Position numbers and translations under genes: made by a program. From NCBI RefSeq assembly GCF_003697845.1, contig NZ_RDQE01000005.1, forward strand, positions 214,875 to 278,874: a DNA stretch of 64,000 bases, in the 5' to 3' direction. Numbering within the stretch: position 1 is the first letter of the stretch; each line of letters opens with the position of its first letter. The notes under the pieces are model-generated. The model worked only from the letters and a program-made list of their open reading frames with translations, made no database searches and had not been told where the DNA came from. This DNA comes from Halobellus captivus. Its GTDB lineage: Archaea > Halobacteriota > Halobacteria > Halobacteriales > Haloferacaceae. Of the stretch, positions 16,005 to 25,556 are shown piece by piece.

Positions 16005-16859
16005 CTATTCCAACTCCGCACGCAACGCCGCGTTCATCTCCGCGACGGGCGCGTCCGCGCCGGTCCAGCGCTCGAACGCCTCGACGCCCTGATAGAGCAG
16101 CATCCACGCGCCCTCGATCGTCGTCGCGCCGGCGGCCGCGGCGTCCCGAAGCAGCCGTGTCTCGGTGGGCGCGTAGACCGCATCGAGCACGGCCAAGTCG
16201 CCGTGGAGCAGCTCCGCCGGCACCGGCGTCGCGTCCTCCTCCATCCCGACGCTCGTCGCGTTCACGAGCACGTCGGCGGCGGGAACCTCCTCGGCGAGGC
16301 CGTCGAGCCCGCCGCCGGTCGCGTCCGGCACGTCGGCGGCGAGTTCGACCGCTCGCTCGGTCGTGCGGTTGGCGACGTGGACGTCCGCGCCGGCGTCCGC
16401 GAGCGCGAAGGCCGCGGCCCGCCCCGCGCCGCCCGCGCCGACGACGACCGCGTCACGCCCGTCGAGGGGCACGTCGTGGCGCGCAAACGACCGGGTCACG
16501 CCCGCGGCGTCGGTGTTGTAGCCGCGGGGCGTTCCGCTTCCGTCGCGCTCATCCCCCTCGCCGTCGCTCACGTCGCCCTCCCCGGTGTCGGGGAAGACGA
16601 CCGTGTTCACCGCGCCGATCCGTTCGGCGAGCGGGTCCGCGTCGACGGCCGCGAGCACGTCCCGCTTGAACGGGATGGTGACGTTGAGTCCCGCCACGCC
16701 CAGGGCGGCCGCGCCCTCGACCGCCCGCGCGGCGTCGTCCGGAGCCGGTTCGAAGGTGACGTAGCGCGCGTCGATGCCGAGCGCCTCGTAGCCCGCCTCG
16801 TGCATCGGCGGCGACAGCGAGTGGCCGACCGGGTTGCCGATCAGTCCGTAGACGTCCAT
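16005..16859 (-). CDS. aroE: Shikimate dehydrogenase
   Basis: NADPH-dependent reduction of 3-dehydroshikimate to shikimate, for aromatic amino acid synthesis. The 284-residue product starts [20 protein letters not shown], the shikimate-binding N-terminus, with the catalytic lysine in [11 protein letters not shown], the Rossmann glycine motif [11 protein letters not shown], an NRTTERA NADP-binding segment and NATSVGM. The ATG at 16859 gives the standard family start. An acidic insert (about 110-125) is a halophilic feature. The upstream DUF373 gene is 36 bases away on the same strand. Confidence 0.96.
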   Translation of the reverse strand: MDVYGLIGNPVGHSLSPPMHEAGYEALGIDARYVTFEPAPDDAARAVEGAAALGVAGLNVTIPFKRDVLAAVDADPLAERIGAVNTVVFPDTGEGDVSDGEGDERDGSGTPRGYNTDAAGVTRSFARHDVPLDGRDAVVVGAGGAGRAAAFALADAGADVHVANRTTERAVELAADVPDATGGGLDGLAEEVPAADVLVNATSVGMEEDATPVPAELLHGDLAVLDAVYAPTETRLLRDAAAAGATTIEGAWMLLYQGVEAFERWTGADAPVAEMNAALRAELE

Positions 16860-16895
16860 ACGCGTCCGGGCGACTCGGACGAACAAAAACCCGAC

Positions 16896-18047
16896 TCACT
16901 CGCCCTCGGCCCCACCGTCCGCGTCCACGTCGGCGTCGGCCTCGGCCTCGATGACCTCCTCCAACGTCTCGGTCCCCACGTCGCTCGCGAGCTTGACGCC
17001 GACGAGCGAGACGACGACGCCGGCGACGATGAACGCCGCCAGTCGCTGGGCGGGCGCGACGACGTAGCCGGCGACGACCGTCGGAGCGAGGAGCGTCTCC
17101 TGTTCGAGGAAGTAGCCGGCGAACCCGCGCACGACGAGCCCGACGGCGACGATCACGAAGGGAAGGTTGAGATACGGCGTCCGGATCCCCTCGTCGCGGA
17201 TCAGCTCGTCGAGCAGGCGGCCGACCGCCGCGGTCACGCCCGCGATCGCGAGCCACGGAACGGCCGCGTAGGTGAACTCCATCGCCTGCACGGTCAACAG
17301 CGCGTCCTCGAGGTCCGTGGCCGCCAGCACGCCGAAGAACCCGCCGACCAGGGAGAGCCCGCCGGCGACGACGTACGTCACGACCGACACCTGCCCGGCG
17401 TACAGCGCCTCCCGCACCCGCTCGGGCATCCCCGCGACCAGCCGGTCGATCCCGAGCCCCTTGTACAGGAGCGCCGCGCCGAGCAGGCCGGCGACGCCGG
17501 CGACCGCGGCCCCCGCCGAGAACCGCACGAACAGGACGGGAAGCAACAACAGCGCGATCCCGATCGGGACGAGCACGGTCGAGCGGAGCTGCTCGTCGGC
17601 GAGGAACTGCTTCAACAGGTAGTACGTCGACTCGATGTCGCGGGCCTGTCGGACCACGACGCGGTCGACGCCGTCGACGGGCATCCGCGACTCGACGATC
17701 GGGAGGACGCGCTCGTCCTCCGCGGAGTCGACCACGACGATGGCGGCGTTCGGGGCGTAGCGGTCGACGAGATCGTCGAGCTGTGCCGCGATGGACCGGT
17801 CAGCGCCGACCGGACTCTCGCTTTCCGCCGAGACGACGGCCACGATCGCGTCCTCGCGCTCGTCGCGGAGGTCACGGGCCACCCGGAGCGCCTCGAGCAG
17901 GCAGTTGACGCTGGCGTCCTCGGGGTCGGCGAGGCCCGCGTCGGTGACGAGCGAGCGGACCGCCTCCCAGCCGGCGACCGGCATCGGGACGTTCGTGGCC
18001 CGCCCGATCGTTCCCGAGCGGTCCACGCAGATGACCAGCGTCGTCAC
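16896..18047 (-). CDS. DUF373 family membrane protein
   Basis: The 383-residue protein has a soluble N-terminal domain beginning TTLVICVDRSGTIG (GTG start) with a nucleotide-fold look, then about eight to nine hydrophobic segments from residue 155, and an acidic C-terminal tail. DUF373 proteins are conserved in archaea but have no assigned role. Same strand as and close to aroE (downstream) and 84 bases from sppA (upstream), so the three may be co-transcribed. Confidence 0.88.
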   Translation of the reverse strand: MTTLVICVDRSGTIGRATNVPMPVAGWEAVRSLVTDAGLADPEDASVNCLLEALRVARDLRDEREDAIVAVVSAESESPVGADRSIAAQLDDLVDRYAPNAAIVVVDSAEDERVLPIVESRMPVDGVDRVVVRQARDIESTYYLLKQFLADEQLRSTVLVPIGIALLLLPVLFVRFSAGAAVAGVAGLLGAALLYKGLGIDRLVAGMPERVREALYAGQVSVVTYVVAGGLSLVGGFFGVLAATDLEDALLTVQAMEFTYAAVPWLAIAGVTAAVGRLLDELIRDEGIRTPYLNLPFVIVAVGLVVRGFAGYFLEQETLLAPTVVAGYVVAPAQRLAAFIVAGVVVSLVGVKLASDVGTETLEEVIEAEADADVDADGGAEGE

Positions 18048-18131
18048 GGATGGTCACACACCCCGCCGGAGTAAAAAGTCTCGCCGTCAGGGGGTCCCGG
18101 GGGCGTCCACCACGGTACGGACGGGAGGGGC

Positions 18132-19067
18132 CTATCGGAACTCGACCTCGAGGTCGCGGCCGTCGCCGGCGAAGACGCTGGCGACGCCGTTGCCGGCGGC
18201 GAACGCGACGCGCTCCGCGCCGATACCGAGCCGCTCCACGAGCCCGCGATCGGGCGTGAACTCCTTGACGCCGACGTCGTCGTCGAGCTCCTCGGCGATC
18301 CGTTCCTCCACGTCGTCCTCGACGCCGAGCTCGTCGACGAGCCCGAGGTCCAGGGCGTCGGGACCGAGGTAGACGCGCGCTTCCGTCTCGCGGATCGCCT
18401 CGGGGTCCATCCCCCGACCCTCGCTCACGGTCTCGACGAACTGCTCGTAGTAGCCGTCGATGAGCGACTGGAGGTACTCGCGCTCGTCCGCTTCGATCTC
18501 CCGCAACGGCACGCCGGCGTCCTTGTACTCGCCGGCGGTGAACTGCTCGTAGGAGATCCCGAGCTTGTCGGCCAGCCCGGCCGCGTTCGGCCGCGAGCCG
18601 ATCACGCCGATCGACCCCACGAGGCTCCCGTCGCGGGCCCACAGCTCGTCACAGCCGCTGGCGATCCAGTAGCCCCCGGAGGCGCACAGGTCCGTCGCGT
18701 ACGCGACCGTCGGCCCGTCGAAGTCGGCGACCGCCCGCCGGATGTCGTCGCTGGGGACGACCTCCCCGCCGGGCGTGTTGAGCTCGACGAGGAGCGCCTC
18801 GACGTCCTCGTCGTCGTCCGCCGCCTCGACCTGCTCGACGACCTCGTCGGCGGTCGTCCCCCCCGGCCCGGAGAGGGGCGAGGGACGGCCCTTGTCCCGC
18901 TTTATGGGCCCCGAAATCGACACCTTCGCCACGTTGTACTCCTCGGTATCTCCGAACCGACCGCGAGTGAGCCGACCCAGGAGTCGCCCGCCGGCGACGG
19001 TCGCCGCCGCGCCCAGCGCGGCGGCCACGAGGAGGCCCGATCCGGTCGAACGTGCGTCGTCGTCCAT
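18132..19067 (-). CDS. sppA: Signal peptide peptidase SppA (S49 family)
   Basis: The membrane-anchored serine protease digests released signal peptides. Its 311-residue single-unit form has an N-terminal transmembrane helix (about 10-28), then the ClpP-like fold with the catalytic serine in LCASGGYWIASG and the lysine in FTAGEYKDAG, the Ser-Lys dyad of S49 peptidases. Substrate-binding LNTPGGEV and GSIGVIGSRP motifs are present. Length fits short archaeal SppA. The second structured repeat copy lies upstream. Confidence 0.93.
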   Translation of the reverse strand: MDDDARSTGSGLLVAAALGAAATVAGGRLLGRLTRGRFGDTEEYNVAKVSISGPIKRDKGRPSPLSGPGGTTADEVVEQVEAADDDEDVEALLVELNTPGGEVVPSDDIRRAVADFDGPTVAYATDLCASGGYWIASGCDELWARDGSLVGSIGVIGSRPNAAGLADKLGISYEQFTAGEYKDAGVPLREIEADEREYLQSLIDGYYEQFVETVSEGRGMDPEAIRETEARVYLGPDALDLGLVDELGVEDDVEERIAEELDDDVGVKEFTPDRGLVERLGIGAERVAFAAGNGVASVFAGDGRDLEVEFR

Positions 19068-19157
19068 GGCGTCGATTGGTGGCGACGCGGTTTATGAGCG
19101 TCGGCGCGTGCCCGCGAGTGCCCGAAGGGCGCGAGCGGACCGCGCGAGGGAGGGGGA

Positions 19158-19355
19158 GACGACCCGCCGGAACTGCCGGCGGGTCGTCGAGCCCGAGGCT
19201 GGGGAGGCGTGAGGTGCGGGGCTGTGCGGTGCGGGCGGGACTCAAAGGGGCAGCCGCGAGGGCGACGGCGGCCGACGCAAGGACCGCAGGAAGTGAGCAA
19301 AGCGAACGATCGAGGACCGCAGCGAGGCCCCCGAGTCCTCGCGGCTGGGGCTTTG
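19158..19355. repeat. Structured dispersed repeat, copy 2, with large inverted arms
   Basis: This copy lies between the divergent sppA and riboflavin-reductase genes. It starts with a perfect 13-bp hairpin (19158-19170 with 19176-19188, 5-base loop). The 28-base core identical to copy 1 follows at 19194-19221, then CTGTGCGGTGCG and GGCGGGACTCAAAGG. A further 19-base arm (19243-19261) pairs at 17 of 19 positions with 19337-19355, enclosing about 75 bases. The long pairing suggests a folded RNA or a MITE-like unit. No reading frame in it looks coding. Confidence 0.75.
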
Positions 19356-19529
19356 ACAGTGTTCTCCGCGAGTACGTTTCCAGTCTCCGATGACCGAGCG
19401 GCTGCGGCCTTGGTGGTGGGCGTATTCGTGCGATCGTCGAGGGCGACGCCCCAACCATCCCGAATGAATCTCACGTCTCCGACGTACGGCGACCGAAACG
19501 ACCATTCGACGCCCGCGCCACCCTCGCGT

Positions 19530-20201
19530 ATGTACGTCGTCGTCAACGCGGCCCAGAGCGTCGACGGGAAGCTCTCGACGCGCCGCCGGGAGCAGCTCCG
19601 GATCTCGGGCGAGGAGGACTTCGACCGGGTGGATCGGATCCGGGCGGCCGCCGACGCGGTGCTGGTCGGCGTCGGGACCGTCCTCGCCGACGACCCGCAC
19701 CTCACGCTCGACGAGGAGGCGCGCCGCGTCGAACGGCTCCGGAACGGCCGACCGGGCGACCCCGCACGGGTCGTCGTCGACTCCACGGGACGGACGCCGA
19801 CCGACGCGCGGATCCTCGACGACGCGGCGACAACCTACCTGCTCGTGTCGGCGGCGACGACGCCCGAGCGCCGAAAGGAACTGGCCGACGCCGGCGCGGA
19901 GGTGATCGTCGCCGGCGAGGAGCGCGTCGACCTCGTCGACGGCACGAGCGCGCTGGCCGGGGAGGGGATCGACCGGCTGATGGTCGAGGGCGGCGGCGAG
20001 GTGATCTACTCGTGTTTCGCGGCCGGGATAGTCGACGAGCTGCAGGTGTACGTCGGGTCGCTCGTCGTGGGCGGACGCGACGCGCCGACGCTGGCCGACG
20101 GCGAAGGGTTCGTGGAGGCGTTCCCCCGGCTCGATCTCACGGAGGTCGAGCGGCTCGACGACGGGGTCGTCCTCTCGTACGACGTCGACGGGAGAGCGTG
20201 A
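19530..20201 (+). CDS. arfC: 2,5-diamino-6-(ribosylamino)-4(3H)-pyrimidinone 5'-phosphate reductase
   Basis: RibD C-terminal-type reductase that in archaea reduces the ribosyl side chain of the pyrimidine intermediate in riboflavin (and F420 deazaflavin) synthesis. The 223-residue protein starts MYVVVNAAQSVDGKLST, and contains DRIRAAADAVLVGVGTVLADDP and the phosphate site MVEGGGEVIYSC, all family hallmarks. The ATG at 19530 is the only start giving the correct N-terminus; in-frame codons before it run into the repeat. No other rib genes are adjacent. Confidence 0.92.
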   Translation: MYVVVNAAQSVDGKLSTRRREQLRISGEEDFDRVDRIRAAADAVLVGVGTVLADDPHLTLDEEARRVERLRNGRPGDPARVVVDSTGRTPTDARILDDAATTYLLVSAATTPERRKELADAGAEVIVAGEERVDLVDGTSALAGEGIDRLMVEGGGEVIYSCFAAGIVDELQVYVGSLVVGGRDAPTLADGEGFVEAFPRLDLTEVERLDDGVVLSYDVDGRA

Positions 20202-20349
20202 ATCGAGCGTCAACCGGCGGGGAGTCGGACGCATCGGACGACGATCGCCCCCTACCCATGCCCGTTAACCCCACCCATGGTAACGCGTGGATCCCGCGAT
20301 ATCGGCCGGTACACGGTCCGTGCTACCGACTTTCACACGAATTCACCGA

Positions 20350-20406
20350 AGTATTTATATGTCACCCTACGGTACGTAGAGGTACCAGAACGCCTCCGGC
20401 GCTGGT
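20350..20406 (+). promoter_or_regulatory. Strong TATA box, palindrome at the start site, and leader hairpin upstream of the coiled-coil gene
   Basis: AGTATTTATATG (20350-20361) is a strong archaeal TATA box. A short palindrome CTACG-GTA-CGTAG (20367-20379) lies near the expected transcription start. A hairpin at 20384-20406 (ACCAG, AA bulge, CGCC / GGCG, CTGGT) follows in the leader. The leader would be about 115-120 bases, unusually long for a haloarchaeon, and ends in a GGAG ribosome-binding site just before AAAAAATGG. Confidence 0.5.
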
Positions 20407-20503
20407 AGGATCGCACGCTGAAATGAACGGGAGTTCTTATCAACGGCCCTACGCACGACGGCGAGCGGCCGCCACATCCGGAGCGGTGATGGAGAGATAA
20501 AAA

Positions 20504-21427
20504 ATGGTAACGAAAGACGAAGTCATCGAACAGTACGACATCGAGCCGATGAACGACGCGGACAACGTGGACCTTTCTGAAGACGACCTGGAGAACGGGT
20601 CCAAAGGACAGCTCATCAAACGCGCCGGTCAACTGCGGGACCGACGTAACGAGCTGAACCAGATGGCCTCCGAGCGCGCCTCCAAGCGCGACGACCTCAA
20701 CGCCAAGACGCGCGAGAAGGTCGACGAGGCCCAGGAACACCGCGAGAAGCGCGACGAGCTCAACGAGCAGGTCCAGGAACACAAGGACAAGCGTAACGAG
20801 CTCAACGCGGAGGCCAACGAACTGTTCGACGAGGTCGAGGAGCTCAAAGGGGACATGGAGCTCGGCTCCGGCAAGTCCATCGAGGAGCTCAAAGAGGAGA
20901 TCGAGGACCTCGAGTTCCGCCAGCAGACCGAGGTGCTCGACGCGGAGGACGAGCGCGAGCTCATCGAGAAGATCGACGACAAACGCGAGAAGCTCGCCGA
21001 GAAGAAGGAGAAGGTCGACGACACCAGCGAGCTCGACGACCTCGTCGAGGAGGCCGAGGAGGTCCGCTCGGAGGCGTCGAAACACCACCAGAAGGTGACG
21101 GAGCTCGCGGACAAGGCCCAGGAGCACCACAACGACATGATCGAGGCCTACCGCGAGGCCGACGACATCCGCGACGAGGCCGACGAGATGCACGAGCTCT
21201 TCGTCGAGGCCCAGGAGGCGGCCGACCGCCACCACGAGGACTTCGTCCGCGTCCAGAAGCGCCTGCGTGAGCTCGACAAGAAGGAGGAGGAGGAGCGCAA
21301 GGACGAGCGCGCCGAGAAGCGCGAGGAGGAGAAGGAGGAAGCCGAGGAGATCTACCAGAAGTTCAAGGAGGGCGAGACCCTCGACACCGAGGACCTGATG
21401 AAGCTCCAGAAGACGGGGCTTCTCTAG
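20504..21427 (+). CDS. Long coiled-coil protein (COG1340-like)
   Basis: The 307-residue, extremely charged protein (Glu, Lys, Asp, Arg) has continuous heptad patterns from about residue 30 to 290 (LRDRRNELNQMASERASKRD, KRDELNEQVQEHKDKRNELN), so it should form a long dimeric or higher coiled coil. It resembles the archaeal coiled-coil family COG1340; no function is established. Unlike most genes here it has a ribosome-binding site, a long leader and a terminator, suggesting high or controlled expression. Confidence 0.8.
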   Translation: MVTKDEVIEQYDIEPMNDADNVDLSEDDLENGSKGQLIKRAGQLRDRRNELNQMASERASKRDDLNAKTREKVDEAQEHREKRDELNEQVQEHKDKRNELNAEANELFDEVEELKGDMELGSGKSIEELKEEIEDLEFRQQTEVLDAEDERELIEKIDDKREKLAEKKEKVDDTSELDDLVEEAEEVRSEASKHHQKVTELADKAQEHHNDMIEAYREADDIRDEADEMHELFVEAQEAADRHHEDFVRVQKRLRELDKKEEEERKDERAEKREEEKEEAEEIYQKFKEGETLDTEDLMKLQKTGLL

Positions 21428-21456
21428 AGACGACCGGTCTCTCTGAAGCGGTTTTT
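21426..21456 (+). terminator. Hairpin plus T-run terminator after the coiled-coil gene
   Basis: AGAGAC (21426-21431) pairs with GTCTCT (21437-21442) and is followed by a TTTTT run at 21452-21456. The stem starts at the stop codon. T-rich tracts are the core archaeal termination signal. Confidence 0.5.
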
Positions 21457-21503
21457 GCGGTTTTCGTGTAGCGAGAACGGGGAGCGTAGCGACCGCCGGG
21501 AAC

Positions 21504-22232
21504 CTAGCTCATCAACTCGCCGCCGTTCACGTTCAGCGTCTCGCCGGTGACGAACCCCGCGTCCCGGAGGTAGGCGGCCGCCTCGGCGATGTCCGCGGGC
21601 TGGCCGTAGCGGTCGACCGGGATCGCCGCCAGCTGTTCGCGCTCCTCCTCGGGGGTCCGGTCGCCGGTCATGTCCGTCTCGACGTGGCCGGGCGCGACCG
21701 CGTTCACCCGTACGTCCGGCGCGAAGTCGCCGGCGTGGCTGCGGGTGAGGGAGAGCAGCGCCCCCTTCGAGGCGGCGTAGTGACACTCGATCGGCGCGCC
21801 CGTGTGTGCGAGGATGGAGGAGACGTTCGTCACCGACGGGTCGTCCGCGGACTCCCGGAGGAACGGGAGCGCCGCCTTCGTCACGTTGAACGCCGAGTTG
21901 ACGTTCACGTCCATGACCCGGTCGAAGTCGTCGGGCGCGAGGTCCTCGGTGTACACGTGCTGGTCGATCCCGGCGTTGTTGACGACGTGGTCGACGCCGC
22001 CGAACGCGTCCGCGGCGGCCTCGACCAGCCGTGTAGCGTCCTCGGGGTCGGAGACGTCGGCGCCGACGACGACCGCCTCCCGACCCAGATCCCGGACCTC
22101 GGCCGCGACCGACTCGGCCGCGTCCTCGCTCGTGTGGTAGTTGACGGCGACGTCGTATCCGTCCTCGGCGAACCGAAGCGCTATCGCTCGACCGATCCCC
22201 CGCGACGACCCCGTCACGACTGCGGCTGGCAT
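21504..22232 (-). CDS. SDR-family oxidoreductase (FabG-like)
   Basis: The 242-residue classical short-chain dehydrogenase has the nucleotide-binding TGSSRGIG (7-14), NNAG, the catalytic serine in NVSSILAHTG, the YxxxK pair in HYAASKGALL, and a GETLNVNGG C-terminus. It is closest in style to 3-oxoacyl-ACP reductase (FabG), but haloarchaea lack a conventional ACP-based fatty acid pathway, so the true substrate is unclear. Convergent with the coiled-coil gene. Confidence 0.9.
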   Translation of the reverse strand: MPAAVVTGSSRGIGRAIALRFAEDGYDVAVNYHTSEDAAESVAAEVRDLGREAVVVGADVSDPEDATRLVEAAADAFGGVDHVVNNAGIDQHVYTEDLAPDDFDRVMDVNVNSAFNVTKAALPFLRESADDPSVTNVSSILAHTGAPIECHYAASKGALLSLTRSHAGDFAPDVRVNAVAPGHVETDMTGDRTPEEEREQLAAIPVDRYGQPADIAEAAAYLRDAGFVTGETLNVNGGELMS

Positions 22233-22290
22233 GTCTCCCCGGTCCGGGCCGACCGACTTCGTCCTTCCGGACCCGGCGAAGGAGGAGCGA

Positions 22291-23097
22291 TCAGGGAACC
22301 CGACCCACCGTCACCTCGAAGGAGACGAGCTCGACGCGCTCGTACTCGCGCTCGCGCATCGCCGCGACCGCCTCCCGGCCCATCTCGCGCCAGCGTCGGC
22401 GAAGGTCGTCGTACGCCGCCGGCGACAGCACGGCCCGAAGCTCCTCGCGGTGGTCGGCGAGCCCCGCGCCGGACGCCTTTCGGGCGGCCGATTCGAGGGC
22501 CGGCTCGGCGTAGGGCGGGGCCGTCCGCTTCTCGTGGAGGTACCGCCGCGTCCGGACGTCGACGAGGCCGGCGTCCGCGAACAGCGACTCGACGCGGTCG
22601 CCGAGGGCCACGTCGGTGTCCACGCCCGCGAGGTACGCCTCACGCGCCTCCCGCTCGAGGTCGGCCTCCCGCTCGACCGTCGAGGAGACGGCCACGTCGG
22701 CGTTGTTCGGCTCTACAGCCGCGACGAGGTCCGAGGAGACCCGTGCGAGCTCCCGCACTGCCCGCGCCGGCTCCCGCAGGTTGATCAGGAGCGCCTGACA
22801 CGCCGCGAGATCGACGGCGTCGTCCCGGAACGGAAGCCGGGTCGCGTCGCCGGCGGCGTAGGAGGCGGCGGTCTCCTCGCGGGCGACGTCGAGCAGGTCC
22901 GTGTCCGCGTCGACGCCGATCACGGTCGCGTCCCGACCGGCCTCCTCGGCGAGCACGCGGGTGAACTCGCCCGTGCCGCAGCCGGCGTCGAGGACGCGCT
23001 CGCGGTCGGGTAGCGAGCAGTCGGCGAGCGCCTCGCGCCCGTCGGCCCACATCCCCTCGCGGGTGTGCTCGAGGTAGTCGGCGGAGAACCGTCTCAC
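22291..23097 (-). CDS. SAM-dependent methyltransferase
   Basis: This 268-residue class I methyltransferase starts at GTG (VRRFSADYLEHTREGMWADG). SAM motifs are VLDAGCGTGEFT, VIGVDADTDLL and AAGDATRLPFRDDAVD. A helical C-terminal cap rich in Arg and Glu follows. N-terminus and spacing resemble an uncharacterised haloarchaeal methyltransferase family. Substrate unknown. 58 bases upstream of the SDR gene on the same strand. Confidence 0.85.
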   Translation of the reverse strand: MRRFSADYLEHTREGMWADGREALADCSLPDRERVLDAGCGTGEFTRVLAEEAGRDATVIGVDADTDLLDVAREETAASYAAGDATRLPFRDDAVDLAACQALLINLREPARAVRELARVSSDLVAAVEPNNADVAVSSTVEREADLEREAREAYLAGVDTDVALGDRVESLFADAGLVDVRTRRYLHEKRTAPPYAEPALESAARKASGAGLADHREELRAVLSPAAYDDLRRRWREMGREAVAAMREREYERVELVSFEVTVGRVP

Positions 23098-23166
23098 GTC
23101 GCCCCGTTCGCGGCGACGGGGATTAAGCGGCGGGATCGGAGACGAAGCGACGGGGGCGGAGCCGGC

Positions 23167-23613
23167 TCACCCGTCCGACCGGATCCCGACGAGATCGACG
23201 ACCAGCGCCGCGGTGACGCCCGCACAGAAGCCGACGAACGCGCTCGCGACGCTGCCGATCAGAAACGAGCCCGTGAGCTCGACGACCCACGCGCCGCCGG
23301 CGACGCCCGGCGCTCCGATCGTGCTCGCGACCGCGAGGAGCGCACCGAGGAGGACGACCGGGACGACTCCGACCGCCAGACAGGCCGGTCCGCCGCAGCG
23401 GGCGTACGCGCCGACGGCGGCGATCGGCGCGGGCGCGTACACCACCAACACCGGAAGCGTCCGGGCCGAGAGGGTCGCCACCGGCCGGAGATCGACCGCA
23501 CTCGCGAGGAGGGTCACCGCCGCCACCGCCCCGACGGCGACGGAGAATCCGACCACGAGCCCGATCGCTCGCTCGCGCCGACGGCCGAACAGCAGCGCTT
23601 CCGTGGTCGTCAT
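23167..23613 (-). CDS. Small four-helix membrane protein
   Basis: The 148-residue protein is mostly hydrophobic with four predicted membrane segments (about 18-40, 50-68, 77-98 and 110-140) after a short positively charged N-terminus (FGRRRERA). It resembles the many DUF-type haloarchaeal membrane proteins with alternating Ala/Val/Gly helices; no function known. Same strand as its neighbours, with gaps of 60-70 bases. Confidence 0.65.
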   Translation of the reverse strand: MTTTEALLFGRRRERAIGLVVGFSVAVGAVAAVTLLASAVDLRPVATLSARTLPVLVVYAPAPIAAVGAYARCGGPACLAVGVVPVVLLGALLAVASTIGAPGVAGGAWVVELTGSFLIGSVASAFVGFCAGVTAALVVDLVGIRSDG

Positions 23614-23673
23614 GAGTCGCGTTCACACGCCGGACGAACTTAAAAACGCGTCAGACGGGTGTCCCTCGCGTCC

Positions 23674-24549
23674 TCACTCGTGACGAAGCTCCCGGACGCG
23701 CTCGATGTTCCACGCGAAGCTCTTGCCGTCCTCCGTCGGCGTCTCCAACACGAACGGGACCTCCGCGAGGTCGGGGTGGTTGATCACCCGCTCCATGCCC
23801 GCCTCGCCGATGAGCCCCTCGCCGACGTGGGCGTGTTCGTCCTTGTGGGTGCCGCAGGCGTGTTTCGAGTCGTTGAGGTGGATACACTGCAGGTGCTCGA
23901 GTCCCACCACGTCGTCGAACTCCGCGACGGTCTCGTCGACCGCCTCGGCCGTCGAGAGGTCGTAGCCCGCCGCGAACGCGTGGGCGGTGTCGATACAGAC
24001 GTCGACGTCCGTCTCCGTCCGGTCGATGACGCCCGCGAGGTGTTCGAACTCGCCGCCGAGCTTCGTGCCCGCGCCCGCGTCGCTCTCGACGAGGATCGTC
24101 ACGCCCTCGGGGACGTCGACGTCGTCGATGACGCTCGCCGCGTTGTCGAGGCCGTCCTCGACCCCCGCGCCGGTGTGGGCCCCGAGGTGGACGTTCACGT
24201 ACGGGATCCCCAGCGCGTCGGCGGCGTCGACCTCCCGTTGCATCGACTCGAGGGACTTCTGGCGGAGCCCCTCCTTGGGCGTACAGAGGTTGACGAGGTA
24301 GGAGGTGTGGATCACCCACGGACCGTCGAGGTCGCGCGCCGTGTGCTCGCGGAACTGTGCGGTCTCCTCCTCGTCGAGGTTCGGGTCCTCCCACACCTGC
24401 GGGGAGTGGGTGAAGATCTGTCCGCAGTTGCCGCCGAACTGGGTCTGTCTGAACACGGCGTTCGCGATGTTTCCGTGCGGCGGCGTCTCGGGGTCGTTCG
24501 ATGCTCTCGAGGTGGAAATGGAGACGTGCGCGCCGACCTTCAGGCTCAT
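23674..24549 (-). CDS. nfo: Deoxyribonuclease IV (AP endonuclease, Nfo family)
   Basis: Cuts DNA 5' to abasic sites in base-excision repair. The 291-residue zinc-dependent TIM barrel begins [20 protein letters not shown] and shows the AP-endonuclease family 2 signatures: [32 protein letters not shown] and HAHVGEG, carrying the zinc ligands. The metal-binding Glu sits in [10 protein letters not shown]. The ATG at 24549 gives the canonical start; a long in-frame extension upstream is antisense to the lipoate ligase gene. Confidence 0.95.
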   Translation of the reverse strand: MSLKVGAHVSISTSRASNDPETPPHGNIANAVFRQTQFGGNCGQIFTHSPQVWEDPNLDEEETAQFREHTARDLDGPWVIHTSYLVNLCTPKEGLRQKSLESMQREVDAADALGIPYVNVHLGAHTGAGVEDGLDNAASVIDDVDVPEGVTILVESDAGAGTKLGGEFEHLAGVIDRTETDVDVCIDTAHAFAAGYDLSTAEAVDETVAEFDDVVGLEHLQCIHLNDSKHACGTHKDEHAHVGEGLIGEAGMERVINHPDLAEVPFVLETPTEDGKSFAWNIERVRELRHE

Positions 24550-24608
24550 ACGGACGATACGCGGGGGGAACGAAAAGCCGCTTCGGAACGAGGTGGCCGA
24601 TCGGTTCT

Positions 24609-25451
24609 CTACTCGCGGTCGCCCGGACGGGACCGAACCCAGGCGTCGTCCCGGTACTTCGTCTCGACGAGTTCCCGCGCGCGATCGAGTTCGGCGTCGG
24701 TCCACGACCCCTCTCGATCGAACGATCCGGCTCCGTTCGAACCGATCCCCGTCTCGACCCACGTCGCGAGCGATCCCTCGACCGCCGTGACGGCGTCCGC
24801 GCGGTCCACGTCGACCAACTCGTCCATCCCCACCACCCGCTCGCGGAACGTCTCCGCGTCCACCGGCGGGTCGGCGAACGCCGCGAGGTGCGCCTCGGCG
24901 TCGACCGAGAAGGAGAGCGAGCCGTGCTGGACGACCGCGTCGCGGGTGCGGTACTGCGCGTTGCCGGCGATCTTCCGTCCCGCGACCACCACGTCGTGAG
25001 CCGGGTGTAGCTCGCGAAGGTAACACGCGGGGTGATACAGCTCCGGAACCGCCTCCTCGACGTAGTCGGCGTCGATCCCGAGCCGGGAGAACGCGTCGAG
25101 GATCGGCTCACACAGCAGGTGATACGCGTCGAGGAGCTTCCCGGGGACGTCCTCGGCGGGCACGGCGATCGAGTACGCGACGTCGCCGTACGAGTCGTGG
25201 AGGATCCCCCCGCCGCCGGTCCGTCTACGGGTGACGTCCACGCCCGCACGCTCGCACGCGTCCCAGTCGACCGTCTCCGGCCTCTGTCCGTACCCGAGCG
25301 TGAGACAGCTCGGGCCCCAGCGGTAGGTCCGGACCGTGGCGAGTCCCTCCGCGCTCGCGGTCTCGGCCGCGACCTCGTCGAGCGCCATCTGCATCGGCCC
25401 CGATCGGTCCTCCTCGCGGATCAGTCGCCAGTCGCCCTCCGGCGCGGTCAT
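24609..25451 (-). CDS. Lipoate/biotin-protein ligase family enzyme (LplA-like)
   Basis: It attaches lipoate to 2-oxoacid dehydrogenase or glycine-cleavage proteins. The 280-residue protein has [14 protein letters not shown] and [13 protein letters not shown], the lipoyl-adenylate binding loop and the conserved lysine of the LplA/LipB/BirA fold. It is longer at the C-terminus than minimal archaeal LplA catalytic domains. Start at the ATG for [11 protein letters not shown] (25451). Confidence 0.88.
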   Translation of the reverse strand: MTAPEGDWRLIREEDRSGPMQMALDEVAAETASAEGLATVRTYRWGPSCLTLGYGQRPETVDWDACERAGVDVTRRRTGGGGILHDSYGDVAYSIAVPAEDVPGKLLDAYHLLCEPILDAFSRLGIDADYVEEAVPELYHPACYLRELHPAHDVVVAGRKIAGNAQYRTRDAVVQHGSLSFSVDAEAHLAAFADPPVDAETFRERVVGMDELVDVDRADAVTAVEGSLATWVETGIGSNGAGSFDREGSWTDAELDRARELVETKYRDDAWVRSRPGDRE

Positions 25452-25556
25452 GCTCTCCCGTCGGCGCGGCGATCCGAAAGCGATTGCGTTCGAACGTGGA
25501 TCGGGACGGATCACCCCGCCCGTCCGCCCCGACGTGTCCGGGATCACCGACGCCCG

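Noticed and set aside
21684..22784. Plus-strand frames opposite the SDR and methyltransferase genes
   Set aside because: Both opposite genes show complete family motifs; these frames show none.
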